NCBI RefSeq assembly: GCF_022024175.1 | Contig: NZ_CP091794.1 | Span: 744,001-808,000 of the forward strand | DNA length: 64,000 nt | From: Prevotella communis | GTDB taxonomy: Bacteria; Bacteroidota; Bacteroidia; Bacteroidales; Bacteroidaceae | Direction of reading: 5' to 3' | In this document: positions 26,545 to 35,792 of the stretch, in pieces | Numbering within the stretch: position 1 is the first letter of the stretch | Layout of the letters: each line of letters opens with the position of its first letter | The notes under the pieces: model-generated | What the model saw: the letters and a program-made list of their open reading frames with translations, nothing else | What the model was told of the DNA's origin: nothing | Databases searched by the model: none | Made by a program: the position numbers and the translations under genes

Positions 26545-27993
26545 ATGAAACAACTACTGATACAACTATTCTTTCTTTTGTGCTGTGGCGCAGTTTCTGC
26601 CACAGGCGTTTACAACGTGCGTGATTTTGGTGCTAAAGGTGACGGACAGACACTGGATTCACCTGCGATTAATGCAGCCATCGAGGCTGCTGTTCGCGAT
26701 GGAGGAGGGCAGGTGTTACTGCCTGCGGGCACATATCTTTGTGGTAGTATTCATCTGAAGTCCAATATCGACCTGCATCTTTCGGCTGGCTGCACCATCT
26801 TGGCAGCACCTGCAAAGATGAATGCCTACGACGCATCAGAGCCGTTCGATTTCCCAGAGTATCAGGATGGCGGACATACCTATTTCCATAATTCGCTGAT
26901 CTGGGCTGAAGGCGAGAAAAACGTCAGCATCACTGGTCACGGCATGATTGACGGTAAGGGACTCACGCACAAGGATACAGAGAATAGCGGTAATATCCAG
27001 GGTGGCTCTATCGGCACAGGCGACAAAGCTATCGCTCTGAAACTATGTCGCCAGGTGACAATTCGCGACATCACCATCTATCGTGGAGGTCACTTTGGCA
27101 TTATCATGACAGGATGCGACCTCTCAACCATTGATAATGTAACTATCGACACGAATCGCGACGGCTTCGATATCGACTGTTGTAAATATATGACCATTAC
27201 TAACTGCCGCATCAACACACCGCGTGACGATGCACTGGTGCTCAAGTCCTCGTATGCCCTGAAGAAACCTGTGCTCTGTGAGCATATCGCTATCAGCAAC
27301 TGTAATATCACAGGCTATAAATGTGGCACGTTGCTTGACGGCACCTATATCCCTGAACCTGTCAACTGGGTGTGCGGACGCTTTAAGTTGGGCACGGAGA
27401 GCAATGGCGGCTATCGCAATATCTCACTTACCAACTGCACCTTTATGTATAGTAGCGGACTGGCTTTCGAGGAGGTGGATCAGGGCAGGATGGAGAATAT
27501 CGTGGTGTCGAACATCACGATGAGTCACGTACATCATTATCCTATTTATATTACTACGGGCTGTCGTAATCGTGGTCCCAAGGAGGTGACGACACCTTCT
27601 ACGGCTCGCGATATCCAGATATCCAATGTCATAGCCGATGACTGCGACTCGCTTTGCAGCATCATCGTTACAGGTATGCCTGGCGTACCTGTGAAGAATG
27701 TGTGGTTGTCAAACATCCGTCTTTACTTTAAAGGCGGTGGTACAAAGGACTTGGCAGATAAGAACTATCGTGAACAAGGCACGAACTATCCTGAGCCGAA
27801 ATTCGCTGGATGGACGCCTGCCTATGGACTCTATGCCCGTCATGTAGATGGGTTGTATATGAATGATGTGACTTTCCGCTATGAACGTCCTGACTATCGG
27901 CCTGCCGTGCTGCTTGATGACGTGAAGAATGACGTGATACGACATCTGGATGCGCCGACGGAAGAGGGCGTTGAACAGGTGATAAGAAAGTAA
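26545..27993 (+). CDS. Glycoside hydrolase family 28 (polygalacturonase/rhamnogalacturonase)
   Basis: A 482-residue secreted beta-helix enzyme. The start used is ATG 26545, because a TTG further up at 26524 lies inside the -7 box. A signal peptide (LLIQLFFLLCCGAVSA) precedes YNVRDFGAKGDGQTLDSPAI, the usual GH28 N-terminus. The acid cluster is seen as NRDGFDID (Asp206, Asp209) and PRDDAL (Asp228, Asp229). GRFKLGTE (Arg279-Lys281) takes the place of the usual RIK motif, and no GHG motif was seen. It hydrolyses galacturonan-type or rhamnogalacturonan linkages; the exact linkage cannot be told. It is the first gene of a unit with the large PL11. Confidence 0.88.
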   Translation: MKQLLIQLFFLLCCGAVSATGVYNVRDFGAKGDGQTLDSPAINAAIEAAVRDGGGQVLLPAGTYLCGSIHLKSNIDLHLSAGCTILAAPAKMNAYDASEPFDFPEYQDGGHTYFHNSLIWAEGEKNVSITGHGMIDGKGLTHKDTENSGNIQGGSIGTGDKAIALKLCRQVTIRDITIYRGGHFGIIMTGCDLSTIDNVTIDTNRDGFDIDCCKYMTITNCRINTPRDDALVLKSSYALKKPVLCEHIAISNCNITGYKCGTLLDGTYIPEPVNWVCGRFKLGTESNGGYRNISLTNCTFMYSSGLAFEEVDQGRMENIVVSNITMSHVHHYPIYITTGCRNRGPKEVTTPSTARDIQISNVIADDCDSLCSIIVTGMPGVPVKNVWLSNIRLYFKGGGTKDLADKNYREQGTNYPEPKFAGWTPAYGLYARHVDGLYMNDVTFRYERPDYRPAVLLDDVKNDVIRHLDAPTEEGVEQVIRK

Positions 27994-28027
27994 ACTGAGA
28001 AAACAAACAAATCAAAAATAGAAAGAT

Positions 28028-31000
28028 ATGAAGAAGGTGTTATTGGGACTTTTTATGGCTGTGGTAGCTGTGAATGCTCATGCACAGCGCATTGCCGATA
28101 ATCTGTCACGTGGCCTTGTGGCTATTCCTCAGGGTGACAAGACAGGCCAGGATGATCGCTATGGCGTGTCTGGAACTGGTATTTTCGTCAGTTGGCGTAT
28201 CCTGCCTACTGAATACTACGACACGAAATATAATCTGTATCGTGGCACAGAGAAGATTGCCAGCAACCTGACGGTATCAAACTATCAGGACAATAGTGGT
28301 ACGAAGACATCCGTCTATAAGGTGGTGCCTGTGATTAGGGGAACGGAACGTACTGACCTGGCTGCTTCATGCACGCCTTGGGATCACCAGTATTGGGAAA
28401 TTCCTGTGGCGGCGGTGACTAATCGTAATGGCGATGATGTGACTTCTGGCTATACGCTGAACGACTGTTCGGTGGCCGATGTCGATGGCGACGGACAGAT
28501 GGAGTTCGTGGTGAAGCGTCGTAACGACTCTGGTAATCTGCGTGAGTCAACCAACAAGACCGACTTCAACCGTCATGAGTGCTATAAGATGGACGGCACG
28601 TTGCTCTGGTCCATAGATATGGGACCCAACCTGATGGCAGGACCTGATGAGCAGTTTGACCTGATTCTCTATGACTGGGATCAGGACGGCAAGGCCGAGG
28701 CCCTGATGCGTGGTGCCGATAATATGATTATCCATACGGCTACGAAGGGTGATATCCAGATTGGCAACATGAACTATTATGCGCCACGTGATGAATATAC
28801 CAAGGCTGGTGCAGAATACCTATTATATATGGATGGTGCTACGGGTGTGCCCTATGCTTGGGATGGTAATGCCAACTGGACGCCTGAGGCCTATCCACTA
28901 CCTCGTTTTGAGAGTGGCGAGAGCGACTATGCTGCGGTTTGGGGTGCTAACGATACAGGCCACCGTGCAACCAAGCATTACTTTGGTGCACCTTATCTGG
29001 ATGGTCGTAATGCCAGTATCTTCTTGGGACGTGGCTGTTATACGCGCCATAAGTTCTGTGCCCTTGATGTGAACAAGGAGACCCACGAGTTGACGCAGCG
29101 TTGGCGCTGGAATTGCTACGACGGCAATTCTCCTTGGTTTGGTAATGGTTTCCATAACTTCGCCATTGCTGATGTGGATATGGATGGACGCGATGAGATA
29201 GTATTCGGCTCCATGATGATCGACGATACGGGCTATGGACTCTCTACCACGGGCTTTGGTCATGGTGATGCTCAGCATTGCGGTGATTTGGATCCCTATC
29301 GTTGGGGATTGGAACAGTTTGTCTGTTTGGAGGGTTCTACGGTGCCAGGCATTGCCTATACCGATGCCACTACGTCAACCTTGCGCTATACCACAGGTGG
29401 CGGCAGTGACAATGGTCGTTGTATGGCAGGCAATTTCTATCATAATATTCCTGGTGCTATAGGTGTCTCTGGTGGGGCTGGCATCAGTCTCGTAGCTGAT
29501 AAGGCTTCTAATCACACAGGCTTCTCTGATGATCACGTCAATATGCGTGTCTATTGGGATGGCGATTTGCTCGACGAGTTCATGGATTCACCAGGTACAG
29601 AGAAATCACCATGTGTCTATAAGGCACCTGGTCAGAATGAGGTAGGGACAAACCGCAGTTATGCCAACAGCCGTTGTTGGATGGGACAGGGTAACCTGAA
29701 CAACTCTTCAAAGAACAATCCCTGTTTCTTGGGCGATATCCTTGGTGACTGGCGTGAGGAGATTGTTACCCGCACCAGCGATAAACTGATCATTCAGACT
29801 ACGAGTTATCCTTCCCCTTGGGGTATCACCACTTTGTGGGCCGACCATGAATATCGTAATGCCATGGCGTGGCAGTCGGTAGGCTATAACCAGCCGCCTC
29901 ACCCCAGTTTCTTCCTTGGTGAGATGGAGGGTATCACCAAAGAGCCTCCTGCTGTAGTGATGGAAGGACGTACGGAGGTATCGGGAACCATCCAGACTAC
30001 GGATGATCATCTGCTGATTTCGGGTTATGAGAACAAGTCTATCGCTGTAGCCGATGGTGCTTCACCTTATATATTAACGGTGAATGCACCCGCTTGGGTG
30101 AAGGGTAGTGGCGCACAGCAGGCTGTGGCAAGTACCCCTAAGCAACCTGCCCAGACTGTTGAGACCTATACCACAACGCTTACTGGTGGTGCCTTTAGTG
30201 GTGCTACGCGTATTATTAAACAAGGTGAAGGCATTCTCGTGTTGCCTAATGTCACAGAGAAGCATACTGGCGAGACGAATGTATGGCAGGGAACATTAAT
30301 GTTTGATGGTAAGATGGAGTCAAGTCCTGTGTGGCTGAATCGTCATACCACGCTGATTAGTAATGGCGGACAGTTTATGGGAGGCTTGAAGGCTGACTAT
30401 AACGCTACCATTTATCCTGGCGGAAAGGATAATGTGGGGGCTATTACTGCCTCTACGTTGGAACTGGGCTTTGGTTCACGCATCGTCATTGACGGTAGCA
30501 ACGGACAGCTGGATAAAATCAATGCCAATACGCTGACCGTCGAAGCCAAAACGGATGACGTCTGGAAAGAGTTCGGTCCACGCTATAAGACGCCTGTGAT
30601 TCAGCTTAACTATGCAGGCACACTGGAAGCTGGCACTTACGAGTTGGGTTCTATCGGTAGTGTTAATGGTGATGTGTCTGATCTGCTCATTGAGGGCGTA
30701 GACAATAGTCTCAAGGCTTCTCTGGCTTATCAGGATGGTAAACTGCTGCTTGTTGTTGAGGGCATGCGAGAGGCTGGACAGGTAACATGGAATGGAATCA
30801 GTGATAACAGCATCTGGCAACAGGCTGTCAGCGAGAACTTCCTTTATGACGGACGGGCCAGTTATATGGCTTCAGGTGATGATGTGGTGTTCGATGATAA
30901 CGCAGCTTCTACCAATGTCGTTATCAGTGGTGCCGTCAGTCCTAAGTCGGTGACTTTCAACAACGAGACAAAGCACTATACGCTTTCTGGTGATAGTATC

Positions 31001-32608
31001 GTAGGAATGGGATCCATCATCAAGAATGGTAATGGGAATGTCATTTTCAATAACTGGAATCATATCGGCTCTACAGTTGTCAATGGTGGTAAGCTGACGG
31101 TGGCTATGCTGGCTAATAATGCTGGTCAGGATTGGGGTTCACTGGGTAGTGCATCTTCACCAATCACACTGAATGATGGTACCACGTTGGTAACCAATGG
31201 TACAATCATCACAGACCAGACGCTGAATGTCAGTGGTGAAACAACGATAGAGGTGCCCAATGGCAAGAGTGTTATCTTCAACAAGGCCATCAAGGGCAGT
31301 GGTGCAATAGTCAATAAGACTGGTGCTGGTTCGCTGGAGTTGGGTACGGTGACGAATACCTTTGCCAAATTGGTTGTCAAGGCAGGAACTGTAACCAGCA
31401 ATTACAATTCGTCATACACTGAGACACTGCCAAAAACTGTAGAGTTCCAGGGTGGCACAATATGGGGTGCAAACAACGAGAGTACCAATGTCAACAACTC
31501 CACAAATTTTGTCGTACCACAAGGTAAGACGGGTTCTTTCTACAGCGGATTCCGTTCTACCTATACCGGCACACTCACAGGTGCTGGTACGTTCAATGTC
31601 TATACAGGTGGCGTGCGAGCCTACTTCAATGGTAACTGGAGTGCTTTCGAGGGTACTATTAATATAGGTAAGAACAACCGTCAGAACAAGAAAAGCTATG
31701 ATCCAGAGTTTCTGTTGGGTAATACCAACGGTATGCCAAAGGCTGTGGTTAATGTGAATGCCAATGCTCGCCTGCAGAATCAGGGCAAGAGCATCCGCGT
31801 GAAGAAGTTTGGTGGTACGGGTGCCTTGGTTGGTACGGGCACATGGATTGTGGACTGTGATGAGAACTTTACACTGACTACTGAGGTGGGTATCACCTCG
31901 GAACGTACTGATGACTATGGCAATACGATAGCTGTGAGCGCATCGCCTCTGACTAAACGTGGTACGGGTAAGATGACGATGACGGAAGGTAAGATGAATG
32001 GTGTGCTCACTATTGAGAATGGTACGGTGGCAGCTTATAAGTATAAGCCAGCCTCGTTGCTGAATGGTTCAAACAACACCATCGTGAAAGGCAGTGGACG
32101 TCTTGCTGGACAGATGCTGCTCAACAACCTGAGTGTGCAGAGTGGGGGAGAAGTGATTCCTTGCGCTTCGGCAGTCAATGAAACCTCACCTGGTACTATT
32201 ACTTGTAATAATACCATTACTGTTAACGATGGTGCCGTAGTCAACTTCCTGGTGAATGCGTCGAAAAACTCTACGCTTACCACGAAGAACCTCACCATAA
32301 ACGGAACAATTAAGGTGACATTTACTGCCAGTCGTGAACTGAATGTGGGTGATGAATTAAAGCTATGGACAGTCAGTGGCACGTTCAGTGGTACGCCTAA
32401 GTTCGAATTGCCAGAAACCTATACATGGGATACCAGTCGTATCAGCGAAGGCATCATCAGCGTAACGGCAATTAGTACAGGCATTCGTTCCTCTTTTATC
32501 GATGCTGATTCAAAGAATGTTTACGACCTGCAGGGGCGCAAGATAAATGGTCAGCAAACTAAGGCAGGAATCTACATTCGTGGTGGTAAAAAGGTCATTA
32601 TTAGGTAG
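28028..32608 (+). CDS. PL11 rhamnogalacturonan lyase fused to a long beta-solenoid
   Basis: A 1,526-residue secreted protein. After the signal peptide (LLGLFMAVVAVNAHAQ), residues about 20-640 are a full PL11 lyase, with FVSWRILPTEYYD, DVDGDGQMEFVVK, DWDQDGKAE, DVDMDGRDE and DILGDWREEIVTR. The next 850 residues are Asn/Thr/Gly/Ser-rich strands of the autotransporter-associated type, for example GSGAIVNKTGAGSLELGT and GEGILVLPNVTEKHTGETNV. This suggests a beta-solenoid stalk. The protein ends in YDLQGRKINGQQTKAGIYIR, a T9SS-like tail. PL11 enzymes are usually about 600-800 residues, so the extension is unusual. The solenoid could hold the enzyme away from the cell or bind pectin. It follows GH28 at 34 bp. 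Confidence 0.9.
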   Translation: MKKVLLGLFMAVVAVNAHAQRIADNLSRGLVAIPQGDKTGQDDRYGVSGTGIFVSWRILPTEYYDTKYNLYRGTEKIASNLTVSNYQDNSGTKTSVYKVVPVIRGTERTDLAASCTPWDHQYWEIPVAAVTNRNGDDVTSGYTLNDCSVADVDGDGQMEFVVKRRNDSGNLRESTNKTDFNRHECYKMDGTLLWSIDMGPNLMAGPDEQFDLILYDWDQDGKAEALMRGADNMIIHTATKGDIQIGNMNYYAPRDEYTKAGAEYLLYMDGATGVPYAWDGNANWTPEAYPLPRFESGESDYAAVWGANDTGHRATKHYFGAPYLDGRNASIFLGRGCYTRHKFCALDVNKETHELTQRWRWNCYDGNSPWFGNGFHNFAIADVDMDGRDEIVFGSMMIDDTGYGLSTTGFGHGDAQHCGDLDPYRWGLEQFVCLEGSTVPGIAYTDATTSTLRYTTGGGSDNGRCMAGNFYHNIPGAIGVSGGAGISLVADKASNHTGFSDDHVNMRVYWDGDLLDEFMDSPGTEKSPCVYKAPGQNEVGTNRSYANSRCWMGQGNLNNSSKNNPCFLGDILGDWREEIVTRTSDKLIIQTTSYPSPWGITTLWADHEYRNAMAWQSVGYNQPPHPSFFLGEMEGITKEPPAVVMEGRTEVSGTIQTTDDHLLISGYENKSIAVADGASPYILTVNAPAWVKGSGAQQAVASTPKQPAQTVETYTTTLTGGAFSGATRIIKQGEGILVLPNVTEKHTGETNVWQGTLMFDGKMESSPVWLNRHTTLISNGGQFMGGLKADYNATIYPGGKDNVGAITASTLELGFGSRIVIDGSNGQLDKINANTLTVEAKTDDVWKEFGPRYKTPVIQLNYAGTLEAGTYELGSIGSVNGDVSDLLIEGVDNSLKASLAYQDGKLLLVVEGMREAGQVTWNGISDNSIWQQAVSENFLYDGRASYMASGDDVVFDDNAASTNVVISGAVSPKSVTFNNETKHYTLSGDSIVGMGSIIKNGNGNVIFNNWNHIGSTVVNGGKLTVAMLANNAGQDWGSLGSASSPITLNDGTTLVTNGTIITDQTLNVSGETTIEVPNGKSVIFNKAIKGSGAIVNKTGAGSLELGTVTNTFAKLVVKAGTVTSNYNSSYTETLPKTVEFQGGTIWGANNESTNVNNSTNFVVPQGKTGSFYSGFRSTYTGTLTGAGTFNVYTGGVRAYFNGNWSAFEGTINIGKNNRQNKKSYDPEFLLGNTNGMPKAVVNVNANARLQNQGKSIRVKKFGGTGALVGTGTWIVDCDENFTLTTEVGITSERTDDYGNTIAVSASPLTKRGTGKMTMTEGKMNGVLTIENGTVAAYKYKPASLLNGSNNTIVKGSGRLAGQMLLNNLSVQSGGEVIPCASAVNETSPGTITCNNTITVNDGAVVNFLVNASKNSTLTTKNLTINGTIKVTFTASRELNVGDELKLWTVSGTFSGTPKFELPETYTWDTSRISEGIISVTAISTGIRSSFIDADSKNVYDLQGRKINGQQTKAGIYIRGGKKVIIR

Positions 32609-32615
32609 TAGAGTA

Positions 32616-32703
32616 CAAAAAGTATAGGAAAAAGTCAAATTTTAGGTAGTGGTTTTCTTGCGGTAAGTCAAGAAAAGCACTATCTTTGCAGCCGAAAACT
32701 ACG
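32616..32703 (+). promoter_or_regulatory. Promoter module B (921-residue gene), copy of 26454-26541
   Basis: The module has TTG (32658-32660), a 20-bp spacer and TATCTTTG (32681-32688). The same upstream region as module A is present, including paired TAGG sites 18 bp apart. It begins 8 bp after the PL11 stop codon. Confidence 0.8.
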
Positions 32704-32744
32704 AATATTATTCATATTTTAAATATCAACTAAAAACAAAACTT

Positions 32745-35510
32745 ATGAAAAAACGTTTACTTTTGGCCTTTATGGCAATGAGTGCAGCCGTTTCAGGTTA
32801 CGCACTTGAGCAGGGTGAGTTCGTCTATACCCCTCAAGGACGTTTCCAGATTACGGGTGCTAATGTGAATGCCAACAACGCATTCCAGGATTTGTCCGGT
32901 TGGACTGTAGTTTCAGCTTCTAATGAGAAGACTTTGACCGACAACTTCAATATTAATGCCAATGGCTATGCAGAGGGTATTAATTCTGTGGCAAGTCTCG
33001 ATGCAACTGCAGGTGAAGGTATGTACTTCAAGTTTGAACCTTCTGACGCTGGTGCAACTTATGTTGTTAGCTATAAGATGAAGGGAGCTGTAGCCGTTTC
33101 TATTCGTAAAATTACTACCGAGGTTTCTACAAACTTGGTTAAGGTAGAGGGAAACAGTGACAATACCTTTGGTGGTACCAATGATGTACTTGTAGCCAAT
33201 ACTGCAGAGGAATTGACTGAGGATTGGCAGACTTTCAACTATGCTATCGTGGGTGATGGTACTCCTCGTACCTATTTTATTTCATTCACTGGCATGGCTA
33301 CCAATATTGAGATTGCCGACGTTCAGATTGCTCCTGCTATGCAGTTTGCTGACCTGCGTAAGCGTGATGCTATGCTCGAAAAACTGAATGCTTATAAGAA
33401 TTGCTACAACTGGGATTCAGCTCTCCTTGCCGATCTGGGTTATGATGAGGCTATCGCAAATCTTCAGGCTGTAGGTGATGAGACTGGTCAGGCTGAGCTC
33501 GATGAGTTGCTGAGCACCTCTCAGGAAATCGTTTCTGATTTTGTCAAGGCCAATATGGATGACTATCTGGCAGGTAATACCGCCAACTATTTTGGTATCA
33601 AGGAATCTTCTGGTAACCTGCAGAAACAGAATAATATTGGTGATTGGACTGTCTTCCCCGGAGGCCGTGGCTTCTGGAGCAATGGTGCTTATCCTGATAT
33701 GGGTCACTACCAGCAGAGCAGTAAGTGGTGTGGCGGTAGCCCCGATAATCCTATGGGTGTTTCTCTGCAAAAGTCTCTGTCTGCTGGTTCTTATGTATTT
33801 GCTATTGAAGGCAATGCTGCTACTCGTGAGCCAAAGAAGCAGTGCTGGACACTTGATGAGGGTACAAAAACTGCATACGGTGTGGCTTATATCGTAAAGG
33901 TTAATGGTGAAGAAGTAGATACAATTGCGTCTGTGGTGAAAGACTTGCAGCCTATTGAGTATACACCGTTCTTCGTGACAGCAAAGATTACTGAGGATGC
34001 TACATACGAATTTGGTTTCAAGGCTTATTGTAAGGAGACTCACAAGAATCTGACAAACGGTTCTGTGGTATATGTAAAGGATGCCTCTATTTGGGGTAAA
34101 AACGAGAATATCTACAATCAGGCACAGTTAGGTTATGAGGCTGATGTACGTGAGCAGATTACTACTGGTCGTGATGCTCTGACAAAAGCTGCTGAATATT
34201 TGGCAAATGCTGATTATTTCTGGGGTAAGGCTGACCTTCAGGATAGTGTAACTGTAACAGAGCCAAAGATTGCTGCTTTTGAGGCAATGAGCCAGGATGA
34301 TATTATTGCGACATATGACGCAGATACATATGTAAAAGAAAATCGTACGAAGACTGCCGAGGAAGGCCTGTTGGTTTTCCGCGTTTACGACGAGGCTGTG
34401 AAAGGAATTCTTGCAGCAAACAAGAAGTTCTTGGCTATCAACGATACTCTGAACTCTTTGCAGACATCAATCGATGCTGCTGAGGCTGTGCTCGCTCTGC
34501 GTCTCTATGACGTAGCTACCGGTAAGGATGCTTTGAGAACTGCTATTGACAATGTGAAGGCTTTGCAGACTCAGATGAAGGCTGCTCAGTACAGCGAGGA
34601 GAATGCTGCTGCTATCAAGGCTGCTAATGAGGAGCTGGCTGCTGCCGTTGAACTCTTCAAGACCACTATTCCTGCAAGTGCTATCGCTACTGTTGTTGAC
34701 ATAGACTTCGAGCAGGCTGCTGTTCTGAATGAGGAGACTCAGAACTATAGCATTTCTGGTGCTGCTGGCGCAATGGAATTCACTCACTTCTCAACTGTTG
34801 CTCCCGAAGGTGAGGACGCTCCTTACCAGCAGGGTCACTGGGATAACGGTGAGCAAAAGTGGAAGGGCTATCTCCGCATTGGTAATGGTGATGGTACTGT
34901 AGCCTTCAACCCTGTTGCTGAGGGTAAGGAGGATATGGGTACAAGCATCCTGAAGGTTTCTTGTGACTTCTATATTCAGGGTCTTAGCGGCAGATCTGTA
35001 GGTTTCTTCTTGAAGAATGAGGCTGACTCAACGTTGGCTGCTCTCTATCGTAATTATTACCAACCCTCAGACACTGAGAATACCTTTGGTGCTGATATGA
35101 GCAAAGTATGGGCTAAGTCTGGTGGTTCTTACAACGATGCATCTCCTGCTGATGCTGAGGAGCCTACAACTACAGTTATTGAGAAGACCAACTTCGAGGT
35201 TATCATGGACTATGGCACACAGACCATGTACTGCAACATCAGCAGTCCTAACGGTTCTACAACTTCTGCACCTGTAGCATTCACAGGTATTCCTGCTAAG
35301 TTTGTGCTGTCATGCAACTATGACAACAAGTTCGCTACCCGTCGTTGCTGGTTCGACAACCTGAAGATTCAGCGTGTCCAGGCTGGTGAGGCTACTGGTA
35401 TCTCAGAGGTAAACGCCGCTGCTAAGGTGAAGGCTCCTACTAAGGTGCTGAAGAACGGTCGCATCATCATCAATGGCAAGTATGCTATCAATGGTATGCT
35501 GGTGAAGTAA
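32745..35510 (+). CDS. Large secreted protein of unknown function, likely carbohydrate-binding
   Basis: I do not recognise this 921-residue protein as an enzyme. A signal peptide (LLLAFMAMSAAVSGYA) is followed by a beta-sandwich (about 25-200) like carbohydrate-binding modules, with LSGWTVVSA and MYFKFEPSDAGATYVVSY. A second such region lies at about 270-455. A helical FIVAR-like stretch rich in Ala, Glu and Lys (about 460-640) is next, then a C-terminal laminin-G/concanavalin-like domain (about 645-885). It ends GISEVNAAAKVKAPTKVLKN...GMLVK, similar to the tail of the 576-residue protein. It shares promoter module sequence with GH28-PL11, so a pectin-binding role is likely but unproven. Confidence 0.6.
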   Translation: MKKRLLLAFMAMSAAVSGYALEQGEFVYTPQGRFQITGANVNANNAFQDLSGWTVVSASNEKTLTDNFNINANGYAEGINSVASLDATAGEGMYFKFEPSDAGATYVVSYKMKGAVAVSIRKITTEVSTNLVKVEGNSDNTFGGTNDVLVANTAEELTEDWQTFNYAIVGDGTPRTYFISFTGMATNIEIADVQIAPAMQFADLRKRDAMLEKLNAYKNCYNWDSALLADLGYDEAIANLQAVGDETGQAELDELLSTSQEIVSDFVKANMDDYLAGNTANYFGIKESSGNLQKQNNIGDWTVFPGGRGFWSNGAYPDMGHYQQSSKWCGGSPDNPMGVSLQKSLSAGSYVFAIEGNAATREPKKQCWTLDEGTKTAYGVAYIVKVNGEEVDTIASVVKDLQPIEYTPFFVTAKITEDATYEFGFKAYCKETHKNLTNGSVVYVKDASIWGKNENIYNQAQLGYEADVREQITTGRDALTKAAEYLANADYFWGKADLQDSVTVTEPKIAAFEAMSQDDIIATYDADTYVKENRTKTAEEGLLVFRVYDEAVKGILAANKKFLAINDTLNSLQTSIDAAEAVLALRLYDVATGKDALRTAIDNVKALQTQMKAAQYSEENAAAIKAANEELAAAVELFKTTIPASAIATVVDIDFEQAAVLNEETQNYSISGAAGAMEFTHFSTVAPEGEDAPYQQGHWDNGEQKWKGYLRIGNGDGTVAFNPVAEGKEDMGTSILKVSCDFYIQGLSGRSVGFFLKNEADSTLAALYRNYYQPSDTENTFGADMSKVWAKSGGSYNDASPADAEEPTTTVIEKTNFEVIMDYGTQTMYCNISSPNGSTTSAPVAFTGIPAKFVLSCNYDNKFATRRCWFDNLKIQRVQAGEATGISEVNAAAKVKAPTKVLKNGRIIINGKYAINGMLVK

Positions 35511-35534
35511 AAAACTTCCCCTAACATAATTCTC

Positions 35535-35567
35535 ACGGGAATGCTTTGACGGGCATTCCCGTTTTTC
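35535..35567 (+). terminator. Terminator after the 921-residue gene
   Basis: ACGGGAATGC and GCATTCCCGT pair around a short loop and are followed by TTTTT. Confidence 0.9.
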
Positions 35568-35664
35568 TTTTTATTATTCCTTTAGGAATAGTTCCTCCTT
35601 GGCTCTGTTTTTTGCGTCTAAAACTTTGAAAAATGCTTAATTCGCAAATTTGAAAGTTAAATTG

Positions 35665-35695
35665 TTGTAAGTTTCAATTATTTTTTGTTATTTTG
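35665..35695 (+). promoter_or_regulatory. Promoter of the FAS1-SusCD operon
   Basis: TTG (35665-35667), a 20-bp spacer and TTATTTTG (35688-35695) form a near-consensus promoter. A TTGAAA...TTTCAA inverted repeat overlaps the -33 side (about 35650-35676). The leader of about 90 nt holds a small hairpin, GTGCC-TTGAT-GGCAC, at 35709-35723. Confidence 0.6.
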
Positions 35696-35792
35696 CAAAC
35701 TGGTTATTGTGCCTTGATGGCACTTGAAACCTATGGCGATGTTAATACTAACAGACAAATCAACAAAATCACTATAACAAACAAACTTATTT

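Noticed and set aside
16902-32608. The two PL11 genes as a recent tandem duplication
   Set aside because: They are on opposite strands, differ strongly in sequence and have different C-terminal regions.
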